From positions 1,984,001 to 2,048,000 of the forward strand of contig OU452224.1 in NCBI GenBank assembly GCA_911728455.2: a stretch of DNA of 64,000 nt. Reading direction: 5' to 3'. The stretch is from Marthasterias glacialis (Eukaryota; Echinodermata; Asteroidea; Forcipulatida; Asteriidae). The translations under genes were made by a program, and so were the position numbers. The notes beneath the pieces were generated by a model. That model was not told the origin of the DNA and did not search any database. It saw only the letters and a program-made list of their open reading frames with translations. This document shows, piece after piece, positions 61,870 to 64,000 of the stretch; positions within the stretch are counted from its first letter, which is position 1, and the number at the start of each line of letters is the position of its first letter.

Positions 61870-64000
61870 CTGAAAAACAAATATCAGTTTCTGAAATAAT
61901 CAATCAAAATCACCAACTGAATAGAACGACATCAGATTTGGTGTGTGGCAAAATCATTTCCTGCTTAGTGGCAAAAATATACTAGAACAATAAATTATGA
62001 AAATGCCATCACAAGAGGTACTGCCATCTGCAAAAATCAACATGCGGAAAATCCTTTTGTGCAAATTGTATTTTCTTTCTTTTTAACATAAAGTCAATGA
62101 AGTAAAACATTAGAAGTAATTATTTATTTGAATAATGCAAATTAATTGAATGCTAAACAATGCATTCCTCTGCTCATTTGAATTAAATAACCAAGTGCTG
62201 AACAATGCACCCCTTTAGTTGATTATTTAAAAACAACGAATGCTGAACAATGCACTCCTTTATCATTCACTTACATTAAATCACTGAGTCCTCCTTTCAA
62301 TCATGCCATACACGTAGGCCTAGCTTTCCTAACTGTGAGATCCGATGATTTGGAGCAACAATACCATACAGATGGCGAAATAATGGAAATGCTGAAGCGT
62401 GCTTATAAATGTACTACAGAGTTTCATTCTTGAAGCAGCAGGAAATTTTCACTAGCCTAAAAAAGAACCTCTATAATGGAATCATAAACTTTAAAATATG
62501 ACTTTTTCAAGGGCATGGAAAAAAGACAAATGACACGTATTCAAAGCAGGTTCTGTTTTTTCCCTAACTTCCTAAAGCATAAACACCCAAAGAGATGGGT
62601 GTGTCAAATTGTAACTACTCCTCAATTGTTGCAACGTGTTCTTGCTTCACAAACTAAATATGCACCTGAATGCAGAATGTAGTCTTCACTGCCCTACTGA
62701 TAATTTTAATAACCTTTCCCTTATTAGTTGACCCTGGTTTCAATACCCACTTGAACAAGAACAATGTACAGATGTACCAGGATTGGTTTTCATTTCCCAC
62801 TTACATTAAATTACCAGGGTTTCCTTTTACCCCCAAACCTACAAACCTAAACTCCTCAGGACAATGTTTCAGTGATTCACTGACTATTTTTATTTGTAAA
62901 TAACTATGGTAATATCTATCAACCTTCAATCAAATAAAAAACCCACTAAAGACTCAGATAATGTCTGCATTAAAATGTTTACATGTATCGTCACTGACGC
63001 CACAAACTGTAGATACCAGTAAAAAATAGTGATCGAACAAAACAGTGTCTGAAGCTGAACGCTTTTTAAAACACCACTATCGTTTGAAATCGTTTTTGTT
63101 CATGTTTGAGTATGGTGCACGCCGTTCATTACAATGGTAAATGGAACCTGTGTGTCAGTTTGTGAAAATGAAGGTTGTCACTTTCATGCAAAGGTGCCAT
63201 ACATTGTTATCAATGTTAAAAAAGTAAAGCTGGTGAAGCTTTGAAATTTCACGAATTTGTAGAACTTGACGAACATTGTATAAACATGTAAAAAAAAAAA
63301 AAAATTAACAAAAAAAATGGTTTTGTACACAAGGAGTCAGTTTGTGGCATTGGTGACTATATACGATTTTGTGAAAAATTCCAAATTTCGCAGAATTCCA
63401 CTTTCACAACATACACATATCTTTTCTAATGTACAAATAGATTCCCCCAGTCACTGCTCAATGAACCAGAACAGTGCTAAAATAATGTAGAATTATTCTT
63501 TGTTATTCAAGGACATATTCAGTTAATAACAATATCAACGCATGGTTAGTTATGCATGATTTCAGTCAGAAATAATAAAGGCACACACAGTTGAGGTGGC
63601 GCCAGAACTTAATCCTTTGCTGAAAAAAAAGTCACAAGAACCCAAGATCTATGAAACAATATCAAAAATACACAAATGATCTCAAAAGCATTGAATTCCA
63701 ATGTCCCATAATTTATATCATTTTGGGGAAGACTTCTATTTGAATTTATTTCTGCCACGTGTCTGATGAGTTGTTTACTGTAAGGCGTACTACATGTATT
63801 TAAATAATTGTGGATTGTACATCTTTAAACAAACTGTGGTCAAATTTACAGGGTTTGCTTCTGGTATTTAAACAAAAATCTACAAGATAACTTTGGTGTA
63901 ACAAAGGTAGGCTATAGTGCCAAACATCAAGCTTAAGCCATGTAGTTGCTAACTGATGGAACACCAATATTAACACATTTCTTGTAAATAGCACTTTGAC
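61870..64000. other. 5' flank or upstream intron of NR0B; no gene recognised
   Basis: The phase-1 acceptor at 61870 requires an exon to the right. Minus-strand GTAAGT sites near 62270 and 62800 are possible donors of a noncoding exon, but neither is convincing. The first exon and promoter may lie beyond the window. Apart from the 45-bp array, an E-box CACGTG (63756-63761) and A-runs near 63.3 kb, I see nothing distinct. Confidence 0.4.
62148..62283. repeat. Three tandem units of about 45 bp upstream of the NR0B main exon
   Basis: The units begin at 62148, 62193 and 62238. Each starts RAGTGCT or GAATGCT followed by RAACAATGCAYYCCT. A perfect octamer ATGCAAAT (62135-62142) lies just before the array, about 270 bp from the exon's acceptor. 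Confidence 0.7.

Noticed and set aside
61870..61903. Extending the NR0B main exon to the frame's right end at 61903
   Set aside because: The initiator there is TTG and the stretch is the polypyrimidine tract and acceptor of an intron.

Overview
This is a window of animal nuclear DNA. It is AT-rich, almost free of long reading frames, full of short dispersed repeats, and has consensus GT-AG splice sites. One gene can be recognised with confidence. It lies on the minus strand and encodes an orphan nuclear receptor of subfamily 0B (the DAX-1/SHP family), which lacks a DNA-binding domain. Several repeats, most clearly the element at 10322-10684, match families I recall from starfish. I therefore favour an asteroid echinoderm, but this rests on memory and not on a search.

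Gene layout, reading leftward on the minus strand. 61870-64000 is 5' flank or an upstream intron. 61084-61869 is the main exon, with an LXXLL-type NR box and most of the ligand-binding domain. Next comes a 36,750-bp intron (24334-61083). 24092-24333 is the last coding exon, with the C-terminal LBD helices and the AF-2 segment. The intron splits a codon exactly where I recall the single intron of vertebrate DAX-1 and SHP genes. The assumed 3' UTR runs left from 24091, with possible poly(A) signals near 23910 and 23586.

The most interesting part is inside the intron. At 28651-29021 (-) there is a second open exon with a good acceptor in the same phase as the gene's own exon 2. It encodes a cysteine-containing segment followed by an LYRLL box, resembling the NR-box module of the main exon, and then a second LXXLL (LKILL). 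Splicing the main exon to it would replace the AF-2 tail by a 123-residue tail with two NR boxes. This is comparable in layout to the alternative exon of human DAX-1 (NR0B1A). A strong donor at 28503 also lies in a compatible phase. The exon sits between two inverted copies of a ~145-bp repeat (24697-24845 and 38551-38690), which could pair in the pre-mRNA and loop the exon out. On the minus strand it is preceded by a TATA-like box and a cluster of CCAAT-bearing repeat units.

The rest of the intron holds candidate regulatory modules: nuclear-receptor half-sites including a perfect DR4 at 47095-47110, an octamer/GC-box segment near 49.9-50.0 kb, and a CRE/half-site/YY1-like cassette at 59349-59467. 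It also holds a perfect 54-bp palindrome at 56532-56585.

Left of the gene (1 to about 22 kb) I find no convincing protein gene. This part contains repeats: tRNA-derived SINE-like copies, a terminal-inverted-repeat element with an internal tandem array (6854-7183), the starfish-type element, and microsatellites. One weak plus-strand exon candidate lies at 21990-22214. No tRNA gene, rRNA gene, CRISPR array or operon is seen.
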